Origin: an uncultured Aquimarina sp.
Lineage (GTDB): Bacteria; Bacteroidota; Bacteroidia; Flavobacteriales; Flavobacteriaceae
Direction: 5' to 3'
NCBI GenBank assembly: GCA_947500845.1
Contig: CANMTP010000001.1
Coordinates: forward strand, 186,001-250,000
DNA: 64,000 nt
In this document: piece after piece, positions 28,855 through 39,517 of the stretch
How positions within the stretch are numbered: position 1 is the first letter of the stretch
Layout: every line of letters begins with the position of its first letter
Program-made: the position numbers and the translations under genes
Notes under the pieces: model-generated
Told to the model about the DNA's origin: nothing
The model's input: the letters and a program-made list of their open reading frames with translations, nothing else
Databases searched by the model: none

Positions 28855-30522
28855 TTAGCCGGTGAAATAAGTAAGTATACCAATTACCAGTATGACTAAT
28901 AAAACAGAAAGTATGATATCAACGAAAGAATAACTCTCTTTGGATTGCTTTTTCTCCATTGCTGACAATGTGCCAAAAGCAAGCCCTTTAATTAATTTAT
29001 AATCCGGTGGATTGGTAGCCAAACTTACCGAGATGCATAGAATAACAGAAAAAATAAACATAAAGATTGCCATGTGTGAAAAATTGATCGAAGCAAATTC
29101 GTATAAAAAATCACTGGTAATCTGCACTCCGGTTTGTTTAAAATGTAAAATTTCCGGTTGGTAATGTATTTCTGAAGTTAGGCGAACAACTAACAAAACT
29201 AGTCCTGCGAGTAACGTAGTTATGGCAGCTTTGGCATTAACTCGTTTCCATAAAATTCCTAATAAAAATACAGTTGTCACAGGAGGTGCTATATATGACT
29301 GTACATTTTGTAAATATTGGTACATAACACCTCCTCCTATTTTTTCCATAACCGGAATCCAGACAATCCCTAAAAGCACAATGAATCCTGTAGCGATTTT
29401 ACCCATTCTAAGCAAATCGGTTTCACTTTTTTTAGGTTTTAGTTTTTTGTAAATATCAATTGTAAAAATCGTGGAACAAGAATTGAATACAGAAGCTAGT
29501 GAACTCATCAGTGCCGCGATCAATCCGCCGGCAACCAGCCCTTTTAATCCGGCCGGCAATAATGTTTTGACTAACATTGGGAACGCTCTATCTGCTTTTT
29601 CTATTATGAAGAGTTCAGGATTCTGAATAGTTAAGGCAAAAGCAATAATACCTGGTATCAAAAAGATAAAGATAGGGAGCAGTTTTAGATAAGCTCCGAA
29701 GATAGCACCACGTCTTCCGATTTTTATGTTATTTGCCGCCAGGGTCCTTTGTACGATGTATTGGTCGGTACACCAATACCAAATACCTACAATTGTTCCC
29801 CCAAACAATAATCCTGTCCACGGGAAATCCGGATCACTCATAGATCTCCACATATTAAAATGCTGTGGGCTCACTTCTTTTACAGTTTTGGTAAGTTGAC
29901 CCCACCCGCCGACTTCTTGTAATCCTAAATAAGTAATGATCAAAGAGCCGGAAATGAGAATAACAGTTTGTAATGTTTCGGTATAAATAACAGCTTTCAT
30001 ACCTCCTACAACGGTATAAATTCCAGTAAAAATGACAATTCCTATGGCACCTTCCCAAAAAGATATACCTAAAAGTTCTGAAACCACGATTCCACCGGCA
30101 TAGATAGTTACTGATACTTTAGTGATCACATATCCCACTAAAGAAAAAAGGGATAAAAACCAACGGGAACGACTATCAAATCTTTTCTCCAGGAATTCTG
30201 GCATTGTAAACGCTCCGCTTCGAATATAGAACGGAAGAAACAGCCAGCCCAAAAGTAGTACAATCCAGGCGTGTAATTCATAATGTGCCATTGGGGTTCC
30301 TGATTCAAAGCCTGTTCCTGCTAGTCCTACGACGTGTTCAGAACCTATATTAGAGGCGAATATCGAAGCACCTATAACAAACCAGCCTACATTTCTTCCA
30401 GCTAAGAAATAATCTTCAGTATCCTTTTGCTTTTGTAAGATTACCCATACTGCAACTGCAATAAGAGCCGCAAAATAAAAGCCTAAAACCCACCAATCAA
30501 TACTTTCCAGAATTGCTTCCAT
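28855..30522 (-). CDS. SSS-family sodium/sugar symporter (SGLT-like)
   Basis: This is a polytopic inner-membrane transporter of about 555 residues with SGLT-type signatures: YFLAGRNVGWFVIGASIFAS, NIGSEHVVGLAGTGFESG, FYIRSGAFTMPEFLEKRF and GLIAALMSSLASVFNSCSTI. The frame is open further upstream, but the Met at 30522 (MEAILESIDWWVL) gives a clean start 16 bases after the xylA stop and directly precedes the first helix. The upstream Met at 30585 would overlap xylA and add a hydrophilic tail. The position right after xylB-xylA makes it a candidate Na+/xylose or Na+/glucose symporter. Confidence 0.93.
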   Translation of the reverse strand: MEAILESIDWWVLGFYFAALIAVAVWVILQKQKDTEDYFLAGRNVGWFVIGASIFASNIGSEHVVGLAGTGFESGTPMAHYELHAWIVLLLGWLFLPFYIRSGAFTMPEFLEKRFDSRSRWFLSLFSLVGYVITKVSVTIYAGGIVVSELLGISFWEGAIGIVIFTGIYTVVGGMKAVIYTETLQTVILISGSLIITYLGLQEVGGWGQLTKTVKEVSPQHFNMWRSMSDPDFPWTGLLFGGTIVGIWYWCTDQYIVQRTLAANNIKIGRRGAIFGAYLKLLPIFIFLIPGIIAFALTIQNPELFIIEKADRAFPMLVKTLLPAGLKGLVAGGLIAALMSSLASVFNSCSTIFTIDIYKKLKPKKSETDLLRMGKIATGFIVLLGIVWIPVMEKIGGGVMYQYLQNVQSYIAPPVTTVFLLGILWKRVNAKAAITTLLAGLVLLVVRLTSEIHYQPEILHFKQTGVQITSDFLYEFASINFSHMAIFMFIFSVILCISVSLATNPPDYKLIKGLAFGTLSAMEKKQSKESYSFVDIILSVLLVILVIGILTYFTG

Positions 30523-30538
30523 ACTATTATGATAATTC

Positions 30539-31864
30539 TTAGATAAATTGATTGATGATATTTTCGAACAATTCTTGTTTTCCACTTATCAATTCAGGCT
30601 CGCCGTAGTCTAGCGCCAATTCATAAAGCGTTTTGAAATCGATATTCCCCTTTTCAAATTCCTTTCCTTTACCTGTATCAAAGGAAGAATACCGTCTTTC
30701 AACTAGATTATTATAAGAAGAATGTTTCAGGATCCTATCAGCTATCAACAACGCTCTGGCAAAAGTGTCAGCTCCTCCTATGTGTGCCAGAAAGAGATCT
30801 TCTGGGTCTGTAGAATTCCTTCTTATTTTAGCATCGAAATTTACTCCCCCACCCTGCAAACCGTTATGCTTAAGAAAAACAAGCATTGCTTCTGTAATTT
30901 CGGTGATATTATTAGGGAATTGATCTGTGTCCCAACCATTTTGATAATCACCGCGATTGGCATCTATGCTTCCCAACATATTTGAATCTGCTGCGACCTG
31001 TAATTCATGTTGAAAGGTATGTTGTGCTAAAGTAGCATGATTCACCTCGATGTTGAGTTTAAAATCATTATCCAATCCATATTTTTGAAGAAAACCAATG
31101 ACGGTAGCGGCATCAAAATCATATTGGTGTTTTGTGGGTTCCATAGGTTTTGGTTCGATAAAAAAATGTCCTTTAAATCCCTGAGATCTGGCATAGTCTC
31201 TTGCTTTGGATAAGAAAACGGCTAAATGATCAAGCTCTCTTTTCATATTTGTATTCAACAAGGACATATATCCTTCTCGGCCTCCCCAGAACACATAGTT
31301 TTCTCCGTCTAATGCAATAGTAGTATCTATTACCATTTTTACCTGCGCTGCAGCTCTGGCGACTACTTTAAAATCGGGATTGGTAGCGGCGCCATTCATA
31401 TACCTGGGGTGGGAAAAGCAATTGGCCGTTCCCCATAATACTTTTAGATCAGTCTCTTGCTGTTTTTGTTTCAAATAGTTTGTTATTTTTTCCAATCTTT
31501 TTTCGGATTCTAAAAGTGAATTACCTTCTTCAATCAAATCAAAATCATGGAAACAATAATGTGTAAAACCCATTTTGGTAATGAATTCAAAAGCCGCGTC
31601 TGCTTTATTATATGAAGCTTGCAGAGGGTCTTTAGAGATGGTCCAGGGATAAACTTTGGTACCAGGGCCAAAGGGGTCAGCTCCTGTATTACAAAAGCTG
31701 TGCCAGTAGGCGATAGCAAATTTAAAGTGTTCTTCCATTGTTTTTCCACTTACTATTTGCTTAGGATTATAAAATTTAAAAGCTAGAGGGTTATCAGATT
31801 CAATACCTTCGTATGATATTTTTCCAATTCCTTTAAAATATTCTTTATCTCCCAGGGATATCAT
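30539..31864 (-). CDS. xylA: Xylose isomerase
   Basis: This 441-residue cytoplasmic enzyme converts D-xylose to D-xylulose. Group II hallmarks are present: [64 protein letters not shown] and [14 protein letters not shown], with metal ligands in [18 protein letters not shown]. The start at 31864 ([10 protein letters not shown]) is chosen because it lies five bases after the xylB stop and gives the usual length. An in-frame Met at 31906 would overlap xylB by 37 bases and add 14 unusual residues. It forms a tight operon with xylB and the symporter. Confidence 0.96.
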   Translation of the reverse strand: MISLGDKEYFKGIGKISYEGIESDNPLAFKFYNPKQIVSGKTMEEHFKFAIAYWHSFCNTGADPFGPGTKVYPWTISKDPLQASYNKADAAFEFITKMGFTHYCFHDFDLIEEGNSLLESEKRLEKITNYLKQKQQETDLKVLWGTANCFSHPRYMNGAATNPDFKVVARAAAQVKMVIDTTIALDGENYVFWGGREGYMSLLNTNMKRELDHLAVFLSKARDYARSQGFKGHFFIEPKPMEPTKHQYDFDAATVIGFLQKYGLDNDFKLNIEVNHATLAQHTFQHELQVAADSNMLGSIDANRGDYQNGWDTDQFPNNITEITEAMLVFLKHNGLQGGGVNFDAKIRRNSTDPEDLFLAHIGGADTFARALLIADRILKHSSYNNLVERRYSSFDTGKGKEFEKGNIDFKTLYELALDYGEPELISGKQELFENIINQFI

Positions 31865-31869
31865 AATTT

Positions 31870-33351
31870 TTATAATTTTAAGATTTGTTTTAATTGTTTT
31901 TTCCAATTCGAGTAAGCGTTTTGATAAGCGCCTGATGAATCTTGAGGAAGGAATGTTTTTACCAGGTCATTTTGGGAAATCATGTTACAAAACTGATCCC
32001 ACTTATTCTCATGAAGAATACAAGCCCTAGCTGCACCAATGGCTCCTGTTGTATTATAAACTTCGATTTTACTTTGTGTAACAGAGGCAATTGTTTCGGC
32101 AAATATTGTGGATTGAAATAGGTTATCGTTACCCACTTTTAGTACATTGACTTGAACTCCTTCTTCCTTTAAAATCTCAATTCCATAGACAAATGTGAAC
32201 GCTATACCTTCCAAAGCCGCACGGCATAGATGCGAACGATTGTGGATATTAAAGTTCAGCCCTTTAATATGACTGCCGACATCTTTATTTTCAAAAATTC
32301 TTTCTGCTCCATTTCCAAACGGGAGAATGCATATACCCTGGCTTCCAATCTCAGTTTTTTCTGCTAAGTTATTCATCTCTATATAAGATGAAATTTGCAA
32401 TAGTTCTTTAAGCCACTTATATAGAATTCCTGTCCCATTAATATTGAGTAATTTTCCTATTTTGGGAGTTGAAGAATTATGATTTACATGTGCAAAATTA
32501 TTGATACGAATCATTTCATTTGCTTTCAATGAATCTGTAACGGCATATACAACACCAGAAGTCCCGCCAGTTGCTGCTATTTCTCCTGCTTGAGTTACAT
32601 TAAGGCTTAAAGCATTATTTGGTTGATCTCCTGCCCGGTATACTATAGTTGTTCCTTCGGCTAATGAGGATTCTAAAGCTCCTCTGGCAGAAACTTTACC
32701 CTGATTAGAGAAAGTAGGTACGATATCAGAAATTAATGATATGTCTATATCGTATTTTTTAAGTAACCAATCAGCTGGTTTTTCATTTTTGAAATCCCAT
32801 AGAATACCTTCGGATAATCCAGACGGTGTAGTATTAGGAATACCACTTAATTTAAAAGCTATATAATCTCCGGGGAGCATAAACTTATAGGTTTTCTCAT
32901 AGTTTTCCGGTTCGTTGTCTTTTATCCATTTAAGTTTTGAAAAGGTAAAGTTTGCAGGAGAATTAAGTAGATGTAAAGCACATTTTTGCTTACCTATTTC
33001 TTTAAAGACTTCTTCCCCTGTTTGAACAGCTCTACTATCACACCAAATTATAGATGGTCTCAACGACTTTCCTTCTTTATCTATTATCACAAGTCCGTGC
33101 ATTTGATAAGCAATACCAATTTTGGTGATATCATGGGCGGGAATCTCAGTCTTTTTTAGAAGTTCTCCAATAGCTTTACAAACATTTTCCCACCAAATTT
33201 CTGGATCTTGCTCTGCCCATCCGGGTTTTACTGCTTTGATAGACATTTCATTTTCGGGCATCTGTACTTTAGAAATGCATATTCCCGTGTGTTCATCAAC
33301 TAAGGCGGCCTTTACTGAAGAACTACCTATATCCAATCCTAAATAATACAT
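31870..33351 (-). CDS. xylB: Xylulokinase
   Basis: This 493-residue FGGY-family kinase phosphorylates D-xylulose, feeding xylose into the pentose phosphate pathway. The N-terminal ATPase motif [18 protein letters not shown], the xylulose-type segment [13 protein letters not shown] followed by [41 protein letters not shown] and the C-terminal [20 protein letters not shown] are all recognisable. It is the first gene of the long minus-strand block. The 483 bases upstream separate it from the divergent acetylesterase gene and must hold its promoter. XylA follows after five bases. Confidence 0.95.
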   Translation of the reverse strand: MYYLGLDIGSSSVKAALVDEHTGICISKVQMPENEMSIKAVKPGWAEQDPEIWWENVCKAIGELLKKTEIPAHDITKIGIAYQMHGLVIIDKEGKSLRPSIIWCDSRAVQTGEEVFKEIGKQKCALHLLNSPANFTFSKLKWIKDNEPENYEKTYKFMLPGDYIAFKLSGIPNTTPSGLSEGILWDFKNEKPADWLLKKYDIDISLISDIVPTFSNQGKVSARGALESSLAEGTTIVYRAGDQPNNALSLNVTQAGEIAATGGTSGVVYAVTDSLKANEMIRINNFAHVNHNSSTPKIGKLLNINGTGILYKWLKELLQISSYIEMNNLAEKTEIGSQGICILPFGNGAERIFENKDVGSHIKGLNFNIHNRSHLCRAALEGIAFTFVYGIEILKEEGVQVNVLKVGNDNLFQSTIFAETIASVTQSKIEVYNTTGAIGAARACILHENKWDQFCNMISQNDLVKTFLPQDSSGAYQNAYSNWKKQLKQILKL

Positions 33352-33834
33352 ATTGTGTTTTAATGAAAATTTGTTTTATAATTCTTGACCTTTACACTAA
33401 AATTTATTGTTAATATCGTTAATAATGTAATAACTATTGGAAATATTTACATTTTAATTGGTATAACTAAAAAAGGTAATAAGTATGCCTTATATCACTC
33501 AAATTACATAGTATATTCTATTTTTCGAAGTTATGGAATTGTTAAAGTTGCATTGATACTATTTTATCAAAATGATAACATATTTAAACCTTTTTTCTTT
33601 CCAAAAAATATACTGAAAAGGTGCGAAACCTAAAACCTAAAACCTTAGTATTTATAGTATTTTAGAGAGTTTTGGATTAAATTAAAACTAAAAATATAAT
33701 ATTCTCGAATTAGTTTGGACCAGGTATGATTTCTACAATTGTAGCTATAAATATTATAATTTTATGAAAGTAAATACTAATTAATATTAAGGTTTAAGAG
33801 TATTTATTCATAGACTTTCTTATTTACTACTGGA
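33352..33834. promoter_or_regulatory. Divergent intergenic region between xylB and the acetylesterase gene
   Basis: This is 483 bases of very AT-rich DNA without a convincing gene. An 82-codon open frame at 33385-33633 has low-complexity hydrophobic content and no family resemblance. The region must contain promoters for the xyl block (minus) and for the esterase pair (plus). A partly symmetric GTTAATATCGTTAATAA lies near 33411-33427, within about 75 bases of the xylB start, and could be a regulator site, but this is weak. The GTTTAAACGTTTAAGC-type operator is not present. Confidence 0.45.
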
Positions 33835-35763
33835 ATGAAAAATGTACTATTATTGTTTATTATAATACCTTTTATAGGTCTTGCAAATTTGAGTGTTGCC
33901 AAGGTATTTTCAGATGGGGTTGTTATTCAAAGAGATGCCATAGTACCCATTTGGGGTAAAGCAGAAGCTGGCGAAACTATTACCGTAACTTTTTTGGAAA
34001 ACACATTTACTTCCAAAACAAATCAGCATGGTGAATGGGAAGTGAAGTTACCTAAATCCAAACCAGGAGGGCCTTATAAAATACTAATTGCCGGCAAAAC
34101 TAAGGTAATCAGCATAAACGATGTAATGATTGGTGATGTATGGGTTTGTTCTGGTCAATCCAATATGGAATGGATCGTAAAAGATTCAAATGGAGCTGAA
34201 GAAGAAATAAGAAGCACAAGTTATAAGAATATTAGACATTTTAAGATTCCAAGATCTTCGGCATTATTACCAGAGATGCAATTAGAAGGAGGCCAATGGA
34301 GAAAAGCAGAGGATAGTGCAATAGCTAATTTTACAGCAGTAGGTTACTATTTTGCAAAGAATCTGTATAAGTCCTATAAAATTCCTTTAGGATTGATAAA
34401 TAGTAGTTGGGGTGGTAGTAGAATTGAACCTTGGATGAGTGCTGAAGCACTTGGGTATGAAGGTCCTGAAAAAGCAGCTAATATTATATCAAAAATGAGG
34501 CGACAGCGAAAGGAAAAATTGATTCAATCTCTAAAACAAAATTTGGGAAAAATACCGATTGAAGAATTAGGGATTAAATCAAATAACTTTTTATGGAAAG
34601 AACCAGATTTTGATGATTCAGACTGGGAGGAGATGAAGCTTCCGGGTCAATGGGAAAAACAAGGGTTAGAAAATCTTGATGGCATTGTATGGTTTAGAAA
34701 AGACTTTGTACTCAATAAACAACAAAAAGGAGTTACCGGTAAAATCAGCTTAGGTCCTATTGATGATAGTGATCAAGTATGGATAAACGGCCAAAAAATT
34801 GGAGGACTTCAAAATTCTTGGAATGTAGAACGTGTTTATGAAATACCTAAGGGAATTTTGAAGTCAGGGCTGAATATAATTAGTATTCGTGTAGAGGATA
34901 CAGGACAAGGAGGAGGGATTTATGGAAACCCTGATTTGCTTTTTATAACTACTGAAAATACTAAAATCCCATTACACGGCTTTTGGAAGTTTAGAGTAGC
35001 AAAGGCTGTTTTGGTTGAAAATGGGCAGGCAAATCAGACACCAACACTCCTTTATAATAAGATGATACATCCTATTCTGAAGTTTCCAATTAAGGGTGTT
35101 ATTTGGTACCAGGGGGAATCTAATGCATCTTCTGAGGACGCTTATGTATATAGGGAACAGTTTAAAAAGCTAATTACGGACTGGAGAAGTAATTGGAACA
35201 TTGGTGAATTTCCCTTTCTTTTTGTTCAAATAGCTAATTTTATGAAACCCTCTCAAGAACCGGTAAAAAGCGATTGGGCAATGCTGAGAGAATCTCAAAG
35301 TAAAGCTTTAGAATTGCAAAATACTGGACAAGCTGTGACCATTGATATAGGTGATGCAAAAGATATTCATCCCAGAAATAAAAAAGACGTAGGCAAGCGA
35401 CTGGTTGCAGCAGCAAAAAAAATAGCATATCAGGAAGACATTGTTTATACCGGACCGGTTTTTGAAAAAATTACATTGTTTGAGAATCAAGCAATTGTTC
35501 ATTTTAAAAATATTGGAGATAGATTAGTTGCCAAAGGAAGTGAAGAAGGGGAATTATTTGAGTTTACTATCTCTGGAGAGGATAAAAAATTTGTAAGAGC
35601 CAATGCGACTATCAAAGGAAACACTGTCAAAGTTTGGAGTGATAAGGTGAAAAATCCTGTTGCGGTAAGATACGCGTGGGCGGATAACCCAGATAAAGCA
35701 AATCTGTTTAACGAAGAAGGGTTTCCTGCATCTCCTTTCCGAAGTGATTCCTGGAAGGAATAA
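33835..35763 (+). CDS. Sialate O-acetylesterase-family (SASA) carbohydrate esterase
   Basis: This 642-residue secreted protein has a signal peptide (about residues 1-18). The SASA catalytic motif is VWVCSGQSNMEW (Ser near residue 107), the Asp/His motif is DIHPRNKKDVGKRL (about 510), and GVIWYQGESNA lies near 425. An inserted jelly-roll domain like that of GH2 enzymes (PGQWEKQGLENLDGIVWFRK) sits at about residues 230-370, as in many Bacteroidota SIAE homologues. It should remove acetyl esters, in this context more likely from plant or algal polysaccharide than from sialic acid. A truncated relic of a related gene is at 10537. Confidence 0.92.
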   Translation: MKNVLLLFIIIPFIGLANLSVAKVFSDGVVIQRDAIVPIWGKAEAGETITVTFLENTFTSKTNQHGEWEVKLPKSKPGGPYKILIAGKTKVISINDVMIGDVWVCSGQSNMEWIVKDSNGAEEEIRSTSYKNIRHFKIPRSSALLPEMQLEGGQWRKAEDSAIANFTAVGYYFAKNLYKSYKIPLGLINSSWGGSRIEPWMSAEALGYEGPEKAANIISKMRRQRKEKLIQSLKQNLGKIPIEELGIKSNNFLWKEPDFDDSDWEEMKLPGQWEKQGLENLDGIVWFRKDFVLNKQQKGVTGKISLGPIDDSDQVWINGQKIGGLQNSWNVERVYEIPKGILKSGLNIISIRVEDTGQGGGIYGNPDLLFITTENTKIPLHGFWKFRVAKAVLVENGQANQTPTLLYNKMIHPILKFPIKGVIWYQGESNASSEDAYVYREQFKKLITDWRSNWNIGEFPFLFVQIANFMKPSQEPVKSDWAMLRESQSKALELQNTGQAVTIDIGDAKDIHPRNKKDVGKRLVAAAKKIAYQEDIVYTGPVFEKITLFENQAIVHFKNIGDRLVAKGSEEGELFEFTISGEDKKFVRANATIKGNTVKVWSDKVKNPVAVRYAWADNPDKANLFNEEGFPASPFRSDSWKE

Positions 35764-35787
35764 TATGCTTCATTTTTAAATAAACAA

Positions 35788-36870
35788 ATGAATACTCATC
35801 AAAAGTTCGTTCTTTTTTTTCTTCTCTTACTTACTTTTGCTTGTAAGAGTGAACTACCACCTACATTTCCTGATACTGAGTGGAAAACAGTAACTCCTGA
35901 ACAAGTTGGAGTAAATTCAGAAGTTCTTAAAAAATCCCTGAACTATCTAAAATCACATTGTAAGAAAGATAGTCTTTACGAAACTATAGTGATTAAAAAT
36001 GGATACATGATTTTTAAGGGAGATAGCGTACATAAACGACACAATATTTATTCGTGTACCAAATCCTTTACAAGTACAATTTTAGGTCTTATGCAAAAGG
36101 AAAACCTCCTTTCTATTGATAATAGGATTGCAGATATTGATACTATATATAGATCCAAATACCCAAACGTAACTTTTGGTCATTTGACTACAATGACTTC
36201 CGGTTACAACGCTGTAGGACAAACCAGATGGGAAGGAGAAGTGAGTGAGGACTGGTCCTGGACACCTTTTGATCCTGCTGAACCTCTATTCCCTCCCGGA
36301 ACAGCATATGCTTATTGGGATGAAGCTATGATGGTTTTTGGAAAAATGCTAACGGTTAAAACAGGCTTGGATTTAAAATCATATCTCGATACCAAGATCA
36401 TGAAACCCATTGGAATCAATTCGTGGGATTGGTGGTATGAGTCGGAATATCAAGGAATACCATTGCGAAACGGCTGTACAGGTATAGAGATCAATGCTTT
36501 GGATTTAGCCAGAGTAGGACATCTTTTTTTGAATAAAGGAAATTGGGATGGTGAGCAGCTAATTTCAGAAAAATGGGTCGAAGAAGCAACCACAAATCAG
36601 GTACCAGATGGCTTACCTATCGCAGATACAGATCGTAATAGTGTTATTGGAAGTGGTAAATACGGTTATAATTGGTGGGTATTGAGAAAAGATCAAGAAG
36701 CAACTGTAGATGCTTATTATGCCAGTGGATTAAATCATAATGTCTGTCTGATTATACCCGAATGGAATATGGTAATCGTAAGAATGGGAGATGATGGAAA
36801 CCCCGAAGCCGGAAAACACTTGGTATATAAGGAATTATTAAAAAAATTAGTTAGGGGAATTAATTTTTGA
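35788..36870 (+). CDS. Serine hydrolase of the beta-lactamase/class C fold, lipoprotein
   Basis: This 360-residue lipoprotein has lipobox FACK near residue 19. The SxxK motif is SCTK (about residues 90-93, YSCTKSFTSTILG). The Tyr motif is represented by GTAYAYWDEAMMVFGKML near 175, and KYGYNWWVLRKD plus ASGLNHNVCLIIPEWNMVIV form the C-terminal part. The family includes esterases and peptidases as well as beta-lactamases. Being 24 bases after the acetylesterase gene favours a carbohydrate esterase role. True beta-lactamase activity is unlikely but not excluded. Confidence 0.85.
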   Translation: MNTHQKFVLFFLLLLTFACKSELPPTFPDTEWKTVTPEQVGVNSEVLKKSLNYLKSHCKKDSLYETIVIKNGYMIFKGDSVHKRHNIYSCTKSFTSTILGLMQKENLLSIDNRIADIDTIYRSKYPNVTFGHLTTMTSGYNAVGQTRWEGEVSEDWSWTPFDPAEPLFPPGTAYAYWDEAMMVFGKMLTVKTGLDLKSYLDTKIMKPIGINSWDWWYESEYQGIPLRNGCTGIEINALDLARVGHLFLNKGNWDGEQLISEKWVEEATTNQVPDGLPIADTDRNSVIGSGKYGYNWWVLRKDQEATVDAYYASGLNHNVCLIIPEWNMVIVRMGDDGNPEAGKHLVYKELLKKLVRGINF

Positions 36871-37855
36871 AGTATAGACGAAGATCATATTATTTTATGC
36901 TAATGTAATTATGAGGTTTTATGATTAAATTTTAAAAAATTAAACAAAGCTTCATTACGGCATTTTTAGGTAAAATACAAGATGGGATTTTTGAATATCG
37001 TTAAAGTAGAATATTAAAAGAAAGAATAGAACTTATTTATTCAATATTTAGAGTAAATCTGGCTTGAGATCGAATAGCCGTATAAAATCAATGAAGTCTA
37101 AAAGACCGATAGTTAGACGAATAGCTTCAATCTTAAGCTTACAGCTATAAATTCTAATATCAAGAAAGAAACACATTGGGCTTCAGGAGCTTTATCAAGA
37201 TCCAATCCTGAACTAAGAAATGTGGCAATTGATAATAAAAAAAACAATAGGATGTGCTAAAGTGGTGAGATTTCTTTGGTTACTTCCTGCCGTTAGTAAG
37301 ATGGATAGCATAGTTTGTTTTCAAATGGACTATCCCAAATGACTTAATATCGAAACCATAGGTAGCTTCAGATTGTTTTCAGAATTATCTTTGGAATATA
37401 AAACTAATAAAATTCCAGTATATTACAAGCTGGATACCTGTGCTAATGATTTTAATTTTGATTGAAATTTTATTAGTGATCCGGAACCGTTTTGCGTACC
37501 GATATTTTATTTTTTTACACAAATAGGTTTGGTTACGATAAATATTTTAGGGTAAATGTTTCTCCTGGAATTTTTGATATAATAGGATTTTTTACTTAGC
37601 AGACTAAAATAAATTTGGTTATTTGGAAACTGGTAGATAAGCTGGACATATTTAAATAAAGGAAATTAATGAATGACGAACGATATATGGATATAATAGA
37701 ATTAGTTCGGAAAGAAATTTAGAAATTAGATAGAATTACCTTTTTAAAAATTCAACTTTTAATTCTTTTAACCATATATTTTTATGTTTTTGCAAACTCT
37801 TTTAATGAAAGTAAAGTTTAAGTATATTTGAATGGTTAAACGTTAAATCAATTCA
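36871..37855 (+). other. Gene-free stretch of 985 bases, probably decayed coding DNA plus a promoter at its end
   Basis: No intact frame is present. Protein-like fragments in shifting frames are visible, for example KETHWASGALSRSNPELRNV followed by AIDNKKNNR near 37155-37260, and IGSFRLFSELSLEYKTNKIP near 37350-37425. These are separated by stops and frameshifts as in an eroded gene. The pattern is faintly reminiscent of a discoidin (F5/8 C) domain, but the match is too weak to name. The last part (37823-37855) holds the promoter and operator of the sulfatase. Confidence 0.4.
37823..37848 (+). promoter_or_regulatory. Promoter -7 box and LacI-type operator of the sulfatase gene
   Basis: TATATTTG (37823-37830) fits the Bacteroidota -7 consensus TAnnTTTG. 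Directly after it, GGTTAAACGTTAAATC (centre CG at 37841-37842) resembles the palindromes upstream of SusC2, the GH3/multidomain pair and fucI. It lies just before the ATG at 37856, where a bound repressor would block initiation. Confidence 0.55.
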
Positions 37856-39275
37856 ATGAAAAAGTTTTTTTAGTCTTATTGTCTTTCTGGTTCTAATTTC
37901 TTGCACAAAAATAAAAAAAGAAAAACAAAGTGTCCAATTACCAAATATAGTTCTAATTCTTACAGATGATCAAGGGTATGCTGACATAGGGGCGTATGAC
38001 TCATTAATAAAGACAATCAATCTAGATGCAATGGCAAAGGAAGGGCTCACACTTACAGATTTTTATGCCACTCAATCTATTTGTTCTGCGTCTCGAGCCA
38101 GTATTTTAACAGGATGTTATTCTAACAGAGTAGATATTCATTATGCGCTAATGCCGGATAGCAAAAAAGGACTTAGTACACAAGAAACCACAATTGCCGA
38201 GATGTTAAAAGAAAAAGGATACAAGACTGGGATTTTCGGGAAATGGCATCTTGGCCACGTCCCTGAATTGATGCCAAATGAACATGGATTCGATGAATTC
38301 TTTGGGATACCTTATTCCAATGATATGTGGCCCAAAAATACATGGTCAGGATTCAATTTTGACCCACTACCTTTATATGAAAACAAGAAGATTATTGATA
38401 CTTTGGATGATCAATCTGATTTAACGACGTGGATCACTGAAAAGAGTGTAGATTTTATTAACAGACATAAAAACAATCCTTTCTTTTTATATGTCCCTCA
38501 TCCTCAACCTCATGTTCCATTACAAGTGTCAGATAAATTTAAAGGTAAATCTAAAAATGGTCTTTATGGAGATGTAATTATGGAAATTGATTGGTCTGTA
38601 GGTCAAATATTGGATGCTTTGAAAGAGAATAATTTAGATCAAAACACATTGGTCATTTTTACATCGGATAATGGCCCGTGGTTATCTTACGGAAATCATG
38701 CCGGAAGTGCAGAACCCTTACGTGAAGGAAAAACCACTACTTGGGAAGGTGGACATAGAGTACCCTTTATAGTACGATTTCCTGATAAAATCCCGGCAGG
38801 CTTAAAGGTAAAAACACCTATAATGGCGATTGATGTCTTACCAACTATTGCGGAAATCACTAATGCCAATTTACCGAAATTAAAGATAGATGGAAAAAGT
38901 GTTTGGAACATCCTTTCTGGAAAGAGTGTTGAAAGTCCGCATAAAGCCTATTTCTTCTATTATGGGTATAATGAATTACAAGCTGTGAGATATGGTAAAT
39001 GGAAACTATATTTTCCACATACTTACAAAACAATGAAGGATCACAATACTGGAAGAAATGGAATGCCGGGAAAATATAATAAGGCTGAGGTTAAGGAAAT
39101 AGAATTGTATGATTTGTCCAAGGATATAAGTGAATCAGAAAATATTGCACATCTTTATCCCGAAATTGTTGATGAAATCGAAGTATTGGCAAAGGATATG
39201 AAATCTCAATTAGGTGATTCGCTAACCGATATCGAAGGTAAGGAAAATAGAAAAGCTAGTAACTTCGAAAAATAA
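37856..39275 (+). pseudogene. Sulfatase (arylsulfatase-type) lipoprotein with a one-base frameshift in the signal peptide
   Basis: From about 37860 the frame is open to 39275 and encodes a nearly full S1-type sulfatase. It contains NIVLILTDDQGYADIG (metal Asp pair), the formylglycine motif CSASR in QSICSASRASILTG, GKWHLGHVPEL, PFFLYVPHPQPHVPLQ and FTSDNGPW. The ATG at 37856 reads MKKFF then TAG because of seven T's (37865-37871). Six T's would give MKKFFSLIVFLVLISC, a perfect lipoprotein signal. The next in-frame ATG (38031) would omit the signal and the metal-binding Asps, so it is unlikely to yield an active enzyme. The Cys-type motif needs an anaerobic-type maturase or FGE encoded elsewhere. 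Either the sequence has an error or the gene is switched off. It should remove sulfate esters from the polysaccharide. Confidence 0.8.
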
Positions 39276-39441
39276 AAATTTCTTCATATTTAATGTTTAC
39301 GATTATTTCTTGTATATGCTTACAAGTAAATTTATGGTTTCCTTTGTAATAAGGTTAATTTATTCGAAAAATCGCACATATTACCATAATTTTCTGAAGT
39401 TTATTTTGTTAAAATTTTAAAATTTGGTGTTTTTTATTTGT

Positions 39442-39468
39442 TTGTTTAAACGTTTAAGCATACTTTTA
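39442..39468 (+). promoter_or_regulatory. Promoter of SusC2 with embedded LacI-type operator
   Basis: A TTG at 39442-39444 is followed 16 bases later by TACTTTTA (39461-39468), close to the TAnnTTTG -7 box. The spacer is filled by GTTTAAACGTTTAAGC (39444-39459), a near-perfect palindrome. The arrangement is the same as upstream of fucI, including the 16-base spacing. The rest of the 309-base gap 39276-39584 is AT-rich leader. Confidence 0.6.
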
Positions 39469-39517
39469 TTAAAAATTTAACAAAACATTTACTTTAAGGG
39501 TAAATATTGACGTATAT

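Noticed and set aside
33385-33633. 82-codon open frame between xylB and the acetylesterase
   Set aside because: Very AT-rich, biased composition and no recognisable motif in a region expected to be regulatory. Likely chance.
35788-36870. Functional beta-lactamase
   Set aside because: SxxK is present, but the lipoprotein nature and pairing with an acetylesterase fit an esterase better.
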